Assembly: GCF_000472385.1 (NCBI RefSeq)
Contig: NZ_AWZU01000009.1
Coordinates: 124,204 to 188,203 of the forward strand
Source: Bradyrhizobium sp. ARR65
GTDB taxonomy: Bacteria > Pseudomonadota > Alphaproteobacteria > Rhizobiales > Xanthobacteraceae
Length of the DNA: 64,000 bases
Direction: 5' to 3'
Every line of letters starts with the position of its first letter. Positions within the stretch are counted from its first letter, which is position 1. The notes under the pieces are model-generated. The model was not told the DNA's origin. It ran no database searches and was given only the letters and a program-made list of their open reading frames with translations. The position numbers and the translations under genes are program-made. Shown piece after piece: positions 17,603-25,318 of this stretch.

Positions 17603-19312
17603 TTGGCAAATTCGAACGCTGAGCACACTTCCGAGACATCCTGGCCGGTGTTTCGCAGCTTACGGGCCTACCGCCCGAATGATCTGCCGGGCGACCTGAT
17701 CGCAGGCCTCACGCTTGCGGCGATCGCGATCCCCGAACAGATGGCGACCGCGCGGCTGGGCGGCTTCGCGCCGCAGATCGGATTTTTAGCGTTCGTCGCC
17801 GGCTCGCTCGGCTTTGCGATGTTGGGCGGCAACCGCTTCCTGTCTGCGGGCGCGGATTCCACCATCACGCCGATCTTCGCCGGGGGACTTGCGCTGCTCG
17901 CCGCGTCCAGTTCGCCGCAATACCTGCCGCTGGCGATGGCGCTTGCGCTTTTGGTCGGGCTGTTCTTGATTCTCAGCGGATTGTTTCGGCTGGGCGGCAT
18001 CGCCAACCTGCTCTCGACGCCGGTGACGGTCGGCTTTCTCGCCGGCATTGCGTTGCACATCCTGGTCTCACAAATGCCCGGCGTGCTCGGCTTGCCCGCG
18101 CCCGACGGCCCGATGCTGGAGCGGATCGCCGTGCTGGCGCTCCAGGCGCGACAGGCCAACGCTTACACGCTCGGCATCGGATTGGGCGTGTTCGCCATCG
18201 TGACGGCTTCAGAGGCGCTGAGCGCGAAGATTCCAGGCGCATTGATCGGCCTGATCGCGGCAACCATTGCGGTGATTGCGGGGAGCCTGGAAAGCAAAGG
18301 CGTCAACGTGGTCGGCAGCGTGCCGGCGACCTGGCCGACGCCGTCATTGCCGGACATCGATCCCGAGCAATGGGCGAAGCTCGTCCCCTTGAGCCTCCTG
18401 ATCGCGATCGTGGTGATGGTGCAGACCTCCGCCGTCACCCGCGCCTTTCCATCCGAACCGGGCAAACCGGCCGATGTCGACCGCGACTTTCTCGGGCTTG
18501 GCGCCGGCAGCGTGCTCGCGGGCCTGTTCGGCGCATTCCCTGTCAATTCCAGCCCGCCGCGCACCGGTATAGTCGCCGAGACCGGCGGCAAGACGCAACT
18601 CTCGGGGCTTATCGCGGCGGCGATCGTGCTTGCGCTGTCGGTGTTCGGCGGCACACTGCTCAAACATGTGCCGAATGCGGCGCTCGGCGGCGTGCTGCTG
18701 TTTGTGGGCCTGCGCATCATTCGCTTCCGCCAGATCGTCCTGATCTTTCGCGAGTCGCTGCCGGAATTCTTTCTCGTCATCGCCACGGCAGCCGCCATCA
18801 TCGTGCTGCCGATCGAACAGGGTGTTGCGATCGGCATCGGGCTGTCGCTGCTGCACGGCATCTGGAGCAGCACGCGGGCGCGGCTCGTGGTGTTCGAGCG
18901 CGTGCCGGGGACCACGATCTGGTGGCCGACCAGCCCGCATATCAGCGGCGAGCAAATCCCGGGCGTGCTGGTGGTCGGACTGCAGGCACCCCTGTCCTTC
19001 CTCAACGCCTCGACCTTTCACACCGATCTGTTTCACATGTTGCATGCGACCAAGCCGCATTTGCTGGTGCTGGAAGCCGCGAGCACGCCGGAAATCGACT
19101 TCACCGCCGCGCAGCTGCTGCGCGATCTGTTCACGGAATGCCGCAAGCTCGGCATCACGGTCGCGATCGCAAGGCTCGAATCCTTGCGCGCGCAGGACGC
19201 GTTCGAACGTTTTGGACTCTACGACGTCCTGCCGCGGGATCACATCTTCCGCAGCGTGGATGAAGCCGTGAAGGCATTGGCCTCGCCAGCGGTTAACGGT
19301 CCATCGTCGTAG
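17603..19312 (+). CDS. SulP family anion transporter with STAS domain
   Basis: 569 residues from a TTG start. About ten to twelve membrane segments, beginning after YRPNDLPGDLIAGLTLAAIAIPEQMA, the SulP signature, and a C-terminal cytoplasmic STAS domain (about 445-560). SulP proteins carry sulfate, bicarbonate or other anions across the inner membrane; the substrate cannot be told. The TTG at 17603 follows AGGGAG and GGGGA; the longer frame from 17450 is rejected because its first 50 residues are a translation of the REP-like repeat. No partner subunit is adjacent. Confidence 0.85.
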   Translation: MANSNAEHTSETSWPVFRSLRAYRPNDLPGDLIAGLTLAAIAIPEQMATARLGGFAPQIGFLAFVAGSLGFAMLGGNRFLSAGADSTITPIFAGGLALLAASSSPQYLPLAMALALLVGLFLILSGLFRLGGIANLLSTPVTVGFLAGIALHILVSQMPGVLGLPAPDGPMLERIAVLALQARQANAYTLGIGLGVFAIVTASEALSAKIPGALIGLIAATIAVIAGSLESKGVNVVGSVPATWPTPSLPDIDPEQWAKLVPLSLLIAIVVMVQTSAVTRAFPSEPGKPADVDRDFLGLGAGSVLAGLFGAFPVNSSPPRTGIVAETGGKTQLSGLIAAAIVLALSVFGGTLLKHVPNAALGGVLLFVGLRIIRFRQIVLIFRESLPEFFLVIATAAAIIVLPIEQGVAIGIGLSLLHGIWSSTRARLVVFERVPGTTIWWPTSPHISGEQIPGVLVVGLQAPLSFLNASTFHTDLFHMLHATKPHLLVLEAASTPEIDFTAAQLLRDLFTECRKLGITVAIARLESLRAQDAFERFGLYDVLPRDHIFRSVDEAVKALASPAVNGPSS

Positions 19313-19350
19313 AGCGCGATCGATCGGATCAACACGAATCCCCATCTATC

Positions 19351-19404
19351 ACCGTCACCCCGAGGTGCTCGCGCCAGCGAGCCTCGAAGAGCGACGGGCC
19401 GGCG
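19351..19404. repeat. Palindromic intergenic repeat between convergent genes
   Basis: CCGTCACCCCGAGGTGCTCGC, a short loop, then GCGAGCCTCGAAGAGCGACGG: an imperfect hairpin related in style to the CTCGAAGGATG repeats at 17401-17510. It sits between the ends of the SulP gene and the Spy-like gene, and could act as a bidirectional terminator. Confidence 0.55.
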
Positions 19405-19435
19405 CACGCGCATCCTGCCGGTCAAGTTGCAGCAC

Positions 19436-20845
19436 TCACGTCGTCCGCCGCGGCCCGATCGCCTCGAACTGCGCCTTCTGTTCGTCGCTCAGCGTGGCGT
19501 AAAAATTATCGAGCGCCGGACGCACCAGTTTCACCGCCTGCAGCATGGTGTCGAGCCGTTTTGCCGCAGCCGCAAGCCGCGCCGGCGGCGTCACCGCGTC
19601 GTCCGGCCGGCAGGCCGCCTTCAACATGTCGGCAGCCTGTGAGCTGGCGTCCGCGAGCACTTGCAGCGCAGGGCGCTGCATGTCGTTCGGGTGCACCCTG
19701 GCCTCGATCTCGCTGCTCGGCCATTGGAATGCTGCGGGCCGCGCACTACCGCAGTTCTGCGCGAGCGAGGCCTGGGACGGGTGGGCCTTGCGCTGGCCTT
19801 CGGCGAGCGCATTGAAGCGCTCTTTCTGTTCGTCGCTCAGCAGACCGTAAAACTTCTCGAGCGGCGGGCGGACGATGCCGACGGCGGCAATCATCGCCTC
19901 GATGCGCTGCTGCATGACCGCGAGCCGGTTCGGTGCGGTCAGCACCACCTGCGTCGGGCACGACGCGCGGATGGTCTGGGCGGCCTCGATCGAAGCATTG
20001 GCGAGTTCATCAAGTGCGGCTCGCTGCGCATCGTTCGGCTGAACCGCCTCCTGTATCTGATCGATCGGCAGATCCGCGATCTCGCGACTGTCATCGCCAC
20101 AGAGCTGCGCGACGGAGGGCAGCCTGCCATGACGTCGGCCATGCGCCGGCGGCCGGATGTAACCTGAAAGATCATCATAGCCGTAAGGAGCAAAGATCCC
20201 GGCATAGATGTCCGGATAGCCGTAATCCCAGAAGCCGAGGCCATCGCCCCAGATCGTGTAGTCGTAGATGTCGTAATAAGCGAAGGGCCAGAACAGTGGT
20301 CCGATCCAGCCATAGAAACTGTTACCGTGCTGCCACCAGCCATTACCAAAATTGCCGCCGTGCCAGCCGGCGAGCGCCGCGGCCGCCGCGATCTGCCCGC
20401 GCGCGGCCGGATTGCTGAGCAAGCGGCCGTTGCGCAGCCCACCGGCATGCGACAGCGAAGCCATCGCGCCGTGAATGCTTGCGGCGCGAACCGGCGCGTT
20501 GCGAATCTGACCGAAATGCGTCCCACCGTGGCCGGCAAAGGAACGGCCGCCATGGGAAAATGCGCGCCCGGCAAAATGCGCGCCGCCATGGTGTCCGCCA
20601 AAATGTCCGCCGCCAAAATGCGCACCAGCGAAATGGCCGCCGCCCGCGTGGCCGCCACCAAAATGTCCTCCCCCGAAATGACCGCCGCCGAAGTGGCCGC
20701 CACCATGGCCGCCTCCGCCGTGGCCGCCGCCACCACCATGGCCGCCACCACCATGCCCGCCACCGCCGCCGCCTCTGCCGAGCGCCGCACCAGACAATGC
20801 GGTCGCGAGCAGCAGAACGATAACTGCAATGCGGGATTTCGACAT
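19436..20845 (-). CDS. Spy/CpxP-like (LTXXQ) protein with Gly/His-rich region
   Basis: 469 residues. Signal peptide (IAVIVLLLATALSGAALG), then about 85 residues made of GGGHFGGGHF-type repeats, an aromatic section (FWPFAYYDIYDYTIWGDGLGFWDYGYPDIYAGIFAPYGYDD), and two copies of a helical module (about 265-355 and 375-465), each starting with xPNDxQRxAL and ending FY-x3-LSDEQK, the LTXXQ-type motif of periplasmic chaperone/metal-stress proteins. The Gly/His stretch could bind metal ions (inference). The ATG has GAGGAG just upstream. It lies 80 bp behind a paralogue of the same layout at 20926-22230. Confidence 0.75.
   Translation of the reverse strand: MSKSRIAVIVLLLATALSGAALGRGGGGGGHGGGGHGGGGGHGGGGHGGGHFGGGHFGGGHFGGGHAGGGHFAGAHFGGGHFGGHHGGAHFAGRAFSHGGRSFAGHGGTHFGQIRNAPVRAASIHGAMASLSHAGGLRNGRLLSNPAARGQIAAAAALAGWHGGNFGNGWWQHGNSFYGWIGPLFWPFAYYDIYDYTIWGDGLGFWDYGYPDIYAGIFAPYGYDDLSGYIRPPAHGRRHGRLPSVAQLCGDDSREIADLPIDQIQEAVQPNDAQRAALDELANASIEAAQTIRASCPTQVVLTAPNRLAVMQQRIEAMIAAVGIVRPPLEKFYGLLSDEQKERFNALAEGQRKAHPSQASLAQNCGSARPAAFQWPSSEIEARVHPNDMQRPALQVLADASSQAADMLKAACRPDDAVTPPARLAAAAKRLDTMLQAVKLVRPALDNFYATLSDEQKAQFEAIGPRRTT
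20560..20780 (-). repeat. Imperfect coding tandem repeats (Gly/His region)
   Basis: Units of 12-15 bp built around CCGCCAAAATG on the plus strand, encoding GGHFGG on the minus strand, repeated about a dozen times inside the Spy-like gene. Such repeats tend to vary in copy number between strains. Confidence 0.75.
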
Positions 20846-20925
20846 GGCTCCTCGCTCTACCCCCGACCGCATCGCCGCGTCGCGCCTGCGGACACTGAAA
20901 ACTTCTGCCTCCGCCAGCGGAGCCG

Positions 20926-22230
20926 TCACGCCGTTCGTTTGGGCCCGATCGCCTCGAACTGGGCCTTCTGCTCGTCGCTCAGCGTGCCATAAAGATCATC
21001 CAACGCCTGGCGCACCAGCTTGATGGCTTCCAGCATCGCGACGAGCCGCCGATCCACTGCTGCGAGCCGCGCGGTTGGCGTGATCGCATCCTCCTCTTCG
21101 CAAGCATCCTTCAGCATGTCGGCGGCCCTGGCGCTGGCACGCTGCAGAACGCCAAGCGCGGCCCGCTGGGCGTCGTTCGGATGCAGTCCCTGCTCGATCT
21201 CGTCCGCAGGCCATCGCGGGGCGGCGGCTTGCGCTGTGTCGCAGCGCTTGGCGGACGCCTGGCTCGGATCGGTCGTCTTGCGCCGATTTTCCGAAAGCGC
21301 ATTGAACCGCTCCTTCTGCTCGTCATCCAGGAGGTCATAGAATTTTCCCAGCGACGACTGCAGGTTCAACTCCGCCTTGATGATGGCCTCGATCCGCTCC
21401 TGCATGGCGGCCAAGCGTGCCGGGGCCCCTGCCGGCGCTTGCGTCGGACAGGATGCGCGAATGAGCTGGACACCTTGCGTTGATGCATTGGCGAGGTCGT
21501 CCAAGGCGGCGCGCTGTGCATCGCTCGGCTGGACCGCCTGCCGGATCTGATCGATTGCGGAAGACGTGGTATCGCCCTTGTCGTCGCCGCAAAACTCTTG
21601 CAGCGAAGGCACCCTGGCGCGTCGCCGCGTGGACGGCTCCTGTCCCATATAGCTCGCAAGATCACCTTGCGCATAAGGCGCGAAAATACCGGCGTAGATG
21701 TCGGCGTAGCCGTAGTCCCAGAAGCCCGTGCCGTCGCCGAGCAGGGTGTAGTCGTAGATGTCGTCATAGGCGAACGGCCAAAACAGCGGCCCCACCCAGC
21801 CATAGCCGCCGTCGCGGTGCTGCCACCAACCATTTGCGACGCTGCCGCCATGCCAGCCGGCCAGCGCTGCCGCCGCGACGATCTGCCCGCGCGCCGTGGG
21901 ATTGCCAAGCAGCGGCCCCTCGCGGCCTTCGCTGACTTGCGGCGCAGCAACGATATTGTTCTCCTGTTTTGGCTGATTTGGCGGCTGCGGCTGACCTGGC
22001 TTGCCCTGCTCGTTGCGCGCGAAGGCCGCGTTACGGACCCGACCGTGGCGTGCGTAGTGGCGCGCATAATGGCGGGTGCGATGAAGCGCCCCGAGCGGCA
22101 GCAGATGGGCGAATGTTGATCTCACGATGCCGAGGGGACCGCCGCGCAAACTGAGGCCTCCGCCCTGCGCTTCGCCCGTCAGCAGGATGGCCAGAACGAG
22201 GACTGCAATGCCAACAGGGAATCTCGACAT
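20926..22230 (-). CDS. Spy/CpxP-like (LTXXQ) protein, paralogue without His repeats
   Basis: 434 residues. Signal peptide, a basic His/Arg-rich start (TRHYARHYARHGR), then the same aromatic section (FWPFAYDDIYDY, GFWDYGYADIYAGIFAPYA) and two helical modules ending LDDEQKERF and LSDEQKAQF. It shares its terminal EQKAQFEAIGP with the downstream copy, so the pair arose by tandem duplication, each gene already carrying two internal modules. GGGGAGG precedes the ATG. Location is probably periplasmic; a chaperone-like or metal-stress role is inferred from the Spy family. Confidence 0.75.
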   Translation of the reverse strand: MSRFPVGIAVLVLAILLTGEAQGGGLSLRGGPLGIVRSTFAHLLPLGALHRTRHYARHYARHGRVRNAAFARNEQGKPGQPQPPNQPKQENNIVAAPQVSEGREGPLLGNPTARGQIVAAAALAGWHGGSVANGWWQHRDGGYGWVGPLFWPFAYDDIYDYTLLGDGTGFWDYGYADIYAGIFAPYAQGDLASYMGQEPSTRRRARVPSLQEFCGDDKGDTTSSAIDQIRQAVQPSDAQRAALDDLANASTQGVQLIRASCPTQAPAGAPARLAAMQERIEAIIKAELNLQSSLGKFYDLLDDEQKERFNALSENRRKTTDPSQASAKRCDTAQAAAPRWPADEIEQGLHPNDAQRAALGVLQRASARAADMLKDACEEEDAITPTARLAAVDRRLVAMLEAIKLVRQALDDLYGTLSDEQKAQFEAIGPKRTA

Positions 22231-22369
22231 GGCACCTCCCCGCGCCAAGCCTCACCGAGTGACTTAGATGACGCCGCAAGGAACCGAAAGTTCCCGTCGT
22301 CCCATCGTCTGAGCTGACGCATTTGCGCGGGAAGACGGCGGAAATCGGATCGCGCAGCGCCGCCGTCGC

Positions 22370-22792
22370 CTATTGCCGCAACGCGGGGTGTTGCTTCAGC
22401 ACGTCCTCGCGGATCGAGTCGGCCTGGATCGCCCGAAACAGGACACGGGCCGTTCTGAGATCATTGGCCTTCAGGCAGAGGTCCACGATCTGACCGACAG
22501 CGGCGTCGCGCATGAGATCGTCGCAAACCTTCAGCGCGATCTGCATCGCACATCTTGCGGCACGTTCGTACCGCTCGGCGTCGCGCCCGCTGTCACGTTG
22601 CGGCTTCTTTGTCTTTTTTGCCTTTTGGCCGCCGCCGTCGGCGAACACCGCACGCCCGCCGACGGCTTCAGCGCTATCGGCCGCGGAGCGGCAGATGTTG
22701 CGGATGCGCTCTGCCGCCTCGATGTCGCCGATCGGCCATTTGATCTCTTCGTCCCAGATGTCTTTCGGCTCTTCCTTGCGAAACCACCACAT
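22370..22792 (-). CDS. Hypothetical protein
   Basis: 140 residues, not recognised. It starts MWWFRKEEPKDIWDEEIKWP, has a Lys/Gly-rich middle (GGGQKAKKTKKPQRDSGRD) and a helical C-terminal half (AARCAMQIALKVCDDLMRDAAVGQIVDLCLKAND) with several Cys. No signal peptide or membrane helix; probably cytoplasmic. Codon pattern matches neighbours and the opposite strand shows no better candidate. Confidence 0.55.
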   Translation of the reverse strand: MWWFRKEEPKDIWDEEIKWPIGDIEAAERIRNICRSAADSAEAVGGRAVFADGGGQKAKKTKKPQRDSGRDAERYERAARCAMQIALKVCDDLMRDAAVGQIVDLCLKANDLRTARVLFRAIQADSIREDVLKQHPALRQ

Positions 22793-22846
22793 CGCCCCTG
22801 CCCCAAAAGCACAGACGGCCGTGGTCCCCGTTGCGGCCGATGTGAA

Positions 22847-24271
22847 TTACGCTGCCGGCACGATCTTTCCGGGATTGAAAATATTGTCGGGATCGAACGC
22901 ACGTTTGAGCGCACGCATGGCATCCAGCGCTTCCGAGCCCAGTTCGGCCTTCAGATATTTCTGCTTGCCCTGGCCGATGCCATGCTCGCCGGTGCAGGTG
23001 CCGCCCATCGCCTGCGCGCGCTCGACCAGGCGGTGCATGAACTCCTCGCCGCGCCCCATCTCATCTGCATCGTTCACGTCACAGATCAGCGAACAATGGA
23101 AATTGCCGTCGCCGACATGGCCGACGATCGGCGAGATCAGGTTCAGCCGCTTCAGGTCGGCTTCCGTCTCGGTGACGCAATCGGCAAGTCGCGAGATCGG
23201 GACGCAGACGTCGGTCGCGACGACGCCTATGCCGGCGCCAGGCCGCAGGGCCTTCACGGCCCAATAGGCGTCGTGCCGCGCCTGCCAGAGTTTGGTGCGA
23301 TCCTCCGGCTTGGTGGTCCAGGTGAAATCGCCGCCGCCGCATTCTTTCGCGATCTCGCCGAAATTCTTCGACTGCTCGCCGACCTCGAGCGCCGTGCCGT
23401 GAAATTCGAGCAGCAACAGCGGCGTCTCCGGCAGCGTCAATCTCGAATAGGCGTTGCAGGCCTTCACCTGCTCGGTGTTGAGCAGCTCGATACGGGCAAG
23501 CGGAATGCCGGTCTGGATCGCGAGGATCACCGCCTGGCAGGCGCCGCCCAGCGTCGTGAAGGAGCAGGCCGCGGCCGCAATCGTTTCCGGGATACCGCGC
23601 AATCGCAAGGTGATCTCGCTGATGATGCCGAGCGTGCCCTCGGCGCCGACGAACAGATGCGTCAGATCGTAGCCGGCGGAGGATTTTTTCGCCCGCGTGC
23701 CGGTCGTGATGATCTCGCCATCGGCGCGCACCACTTTCAACGCCAGCACGTTGTCGCGCATGGTGCCGTAGCGCACCGCGTTGGTGCCGGAGGCACGGGT
23801 CGAGGCCATGCCGCCGAGCGAGGCGTCGGCGCCGGGATCGATCGGGAAAAACAGGCCCTGGTCGCGCAGATGCTCGTTCAGCGCCTTGCGCGTGATGCCG
23901 GGTTCGATCACGCAGTCCAGATCCTCGGCGTGGATTTCGAGCACCTTGTTCATGTCGCGCAGGTCGATCGAGATGCCGCCGGCCGGCGCATTCACCTGGC
24001 CCTCCAGCGAGGTGCCGGTGCCGAACGCGATGACGGGCACGCGGTGCTTGGCGCAGATCCGCACCACGTCCTGGATATCCGCCGTCTCCTGCGCCATCAC
24101 CACGCCATCAGGCGGCTGCATCGGCAGCCATGTCGTGGTGTGGGCGTGCTGCTCGCGCACCGCCTGCGAGGTGATCAGGCGGTTGCCGAAGCGGGCCGCC
24201 AGCGCCTCCAGCGTGCTTGCAAGCGCGGCCGGATCCGGCCGCTTCAAATTCTCGGTTATGATGATATTCAA
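22847..24271 (-). CDS. FAD-linked D-lactate-type dehydrogenase (GlcD/Dld family)
   Basis: 474 residues from a TTG start. N-terminal FAD-binding PCMH domain (about 45-225: PVIAFGTGTSLEGQV, DPGADASLGGMASTRASGTNAVRYGTM) and a C-terminal FAD-oxidase domain with VGHVGDGNFHCSL and CTGEHGIGQGK carrying the active-site His residues. Family members oxidise D-lactate, glycolate or D-2-hydroxyacids and pass electrons to cytochrome c or quinone. The TTG at 24271 is five bases past GAGGATAG, while upstream in-frame sequence runs into the divergent thioesterase promoter. Exact substrate uncertain. Confidence 0.88.
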   Translation of the reverse strand: MNIIITENLKRPDPAALASTLEALAARFGNRLITSQAVREQHAHTTTWLPMQPPDGVVMAQETADIQDVVRICAKHRVPVIAFGTGTSLEGQVNAPAGGISIDLRDMNKVLEIHAEDLDCVIEPGITRKALNEHLRDQGLFFPIDPGADASLGGMASTRASGTNAVRYGTMRDNVLALKVVRADGEIITTGTRAKKSSAGYDLTHLFVGAEGTLGIISEITLRLRGIPETIAAAACSFTTLGGACQAVILAIQTGIPLARIELLNTEQVKACNAYSRLTLPETPLLLLEFHGTALEVGEQSKNFGEIAKECGGGDFTWTTKPEDRTKLWQARHDAYWAVKALRPGAGIGVVATDVCVPISRLADCVTETEADLKRLNLISPIVGHVGDGNFHCSLICDVNDADEMGRGEEFMHRLVERAQAMGGTCTGEHGIGQGKQKYLKAELGSEALDAMRALKRAFDPDNIFNPGKIVPAA

Positions 24272-24353
24272 ACTATCCTCCCGGCTCGATCCGACCGTGG
24301 CAAAGCTGAGACGCGGGGTCAAGATTTTCGGGGACCCCGTACGGAAAGGTATC

Positions 24354-24872
24354 ATGACAGGCCCACTTAGCGTTGAAGACCCTCTGCTCCGTCCCGTCCC
24401 GTTTTTGTCCTCGGTGATGCAGGTCGAGCCGCAATGGATCGACTACAACGGCCATCTCAACATGGCCTATTATAACGTGATGTTCGATCGCGCCATCGAT
24501 GAATTATGGTTCAAGCTCGGGATCGGTCCGGCCTATATGCGCGAGCGCCACGGCTCGACGTTCACCGCCGAATGCCACGTCCGCTATTTGCGCGAGATCC
24601 ATCAGGGCGATCCCGTGCAGATCGCGATTGTTGTGGTCGCCGCCGACGAGAAGCGGCTGCACACTTTTGAGGAGATGCGCCATGCCAGCGAGGGCTGGCT
24701 CTCGGCGACCTCCGAGAACATGACCATCCACATCGACATGAAGGCGCGAAAGGTCGCGCCATTTCCACCCGACATCCGCGCCCGTATTCAAGCGGTCGCG
24801 GATGCCCATGCCGCGATCCCGCGGCCCGACGGCCTCGGCCGCAAGGTCGGCATGCCGACCAGGACGGCCTAG
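24354..24872 (+). CDS. Hotdog-fold (4HBT) thioesterase
   Basis: 172 residues. The hotdog signature [25 protein letters not shown] carries the usual catalytic Asp/Asn-His region, followed by the long hotdog strand section ([20 protein letters not shown]). Similar proteins hydrolyse acyl-CoA thioesters, including the betainyl-CoA type linked to carnitine metabolism; the substrate here is not known. The ATG follows GGAAAGG. Divergent from the D-lactate-type dehydrogenase (82 bp apart) and overlapping the end of the convergent DUF1328 gene by four bases. Confidence 0.85.
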   Translation: MTGPLSVEDPLLRPVPFLSSVMQVEPQWIDYNGHLNMAYYNVMFDRAIDELWFKLGIGPAYMRERHGSTFTAECHVRYLREIHQGDPVQIAIVVVAADEKRLHTFEEMRHASEGWLSATSENMTIHIDMKARKVAPFPPDIRARIQAVADAHAAIPRPDGLGRKVGMPTRTA

Positions 24873-25039
24873 ATCCTTCTGCCGCGGGCGACGTGGGCCA
24901 CGGCCGAGACCAGGAACAACACGACGGCGATGAAGAAGATGATCTTGGCGATTTCGATCGACGCGCCGGCGATGCCGCCGAAGCCGAGAATACCGGCTAT
25001 CAGCGCGATGATCAGGAAGGTGACGACCCAGCCTAACAT
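24869..25039 (-). CDS. DUF1328 small membrane protein (YtjA-like)
   Basis: 56 residues with two hydrophobic helices ([19 protein letters not shown] and [21 protein letters not shown]). Length and pattern match DUF1328/YtjA, small inner-membrane proteins often produced under stress. The ATG at 25039 has AGGTCC-like sequence upstream. Convergent with the thioesterase gene, ends overlapping by four bases. Confidence 0.88.
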   Translation of the reverse strand: MLGWVVTFLIIALIAGILGFGGIAGASIEIAKIIFFIAVVLFLVSAVAHVARGRRI

Positions 25040-25318
25040 GATCAGGACCTCTGTTTCCGAAATGGATGGCGAACGCCGCTGAGGCGCCCGCCGTGACTGG
25101 GAGACCAATCCGGGCGGGGAACAGTTCGTTCCGCTCCATTGCCGTTGAAAAACCGCGTGAGCGGCGGAACAAATCGGCCGCTGGAGGCCCAAATCGCTCT
25201 CCTGGCCTGCCACAAAGGCCTGCAAAACCGGTCCGAAATCCCTATATGCCCGACAATCCTGCTAAGAAGGCTCAACTTTACCGCCCTGCGGTGCCATCGT
25301 GGGGCTAGATCGATTCGC

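Noticed and set aside
20560-20780. Gly/His-coding tandem repeats as a CRISPR-like or minisatellite locus.
   Set aside because: Short imperfect units without spacers, in frame in a secreted protein gene.
22373-24370. 665-residue plus-strand frame opposite the FAD dehydrogenase.
   Set aside because: High-GC antisense shadow; Arg/His/Ala-rich without motifs, while the minus strand holds a textbook GlcD/Dld protein.
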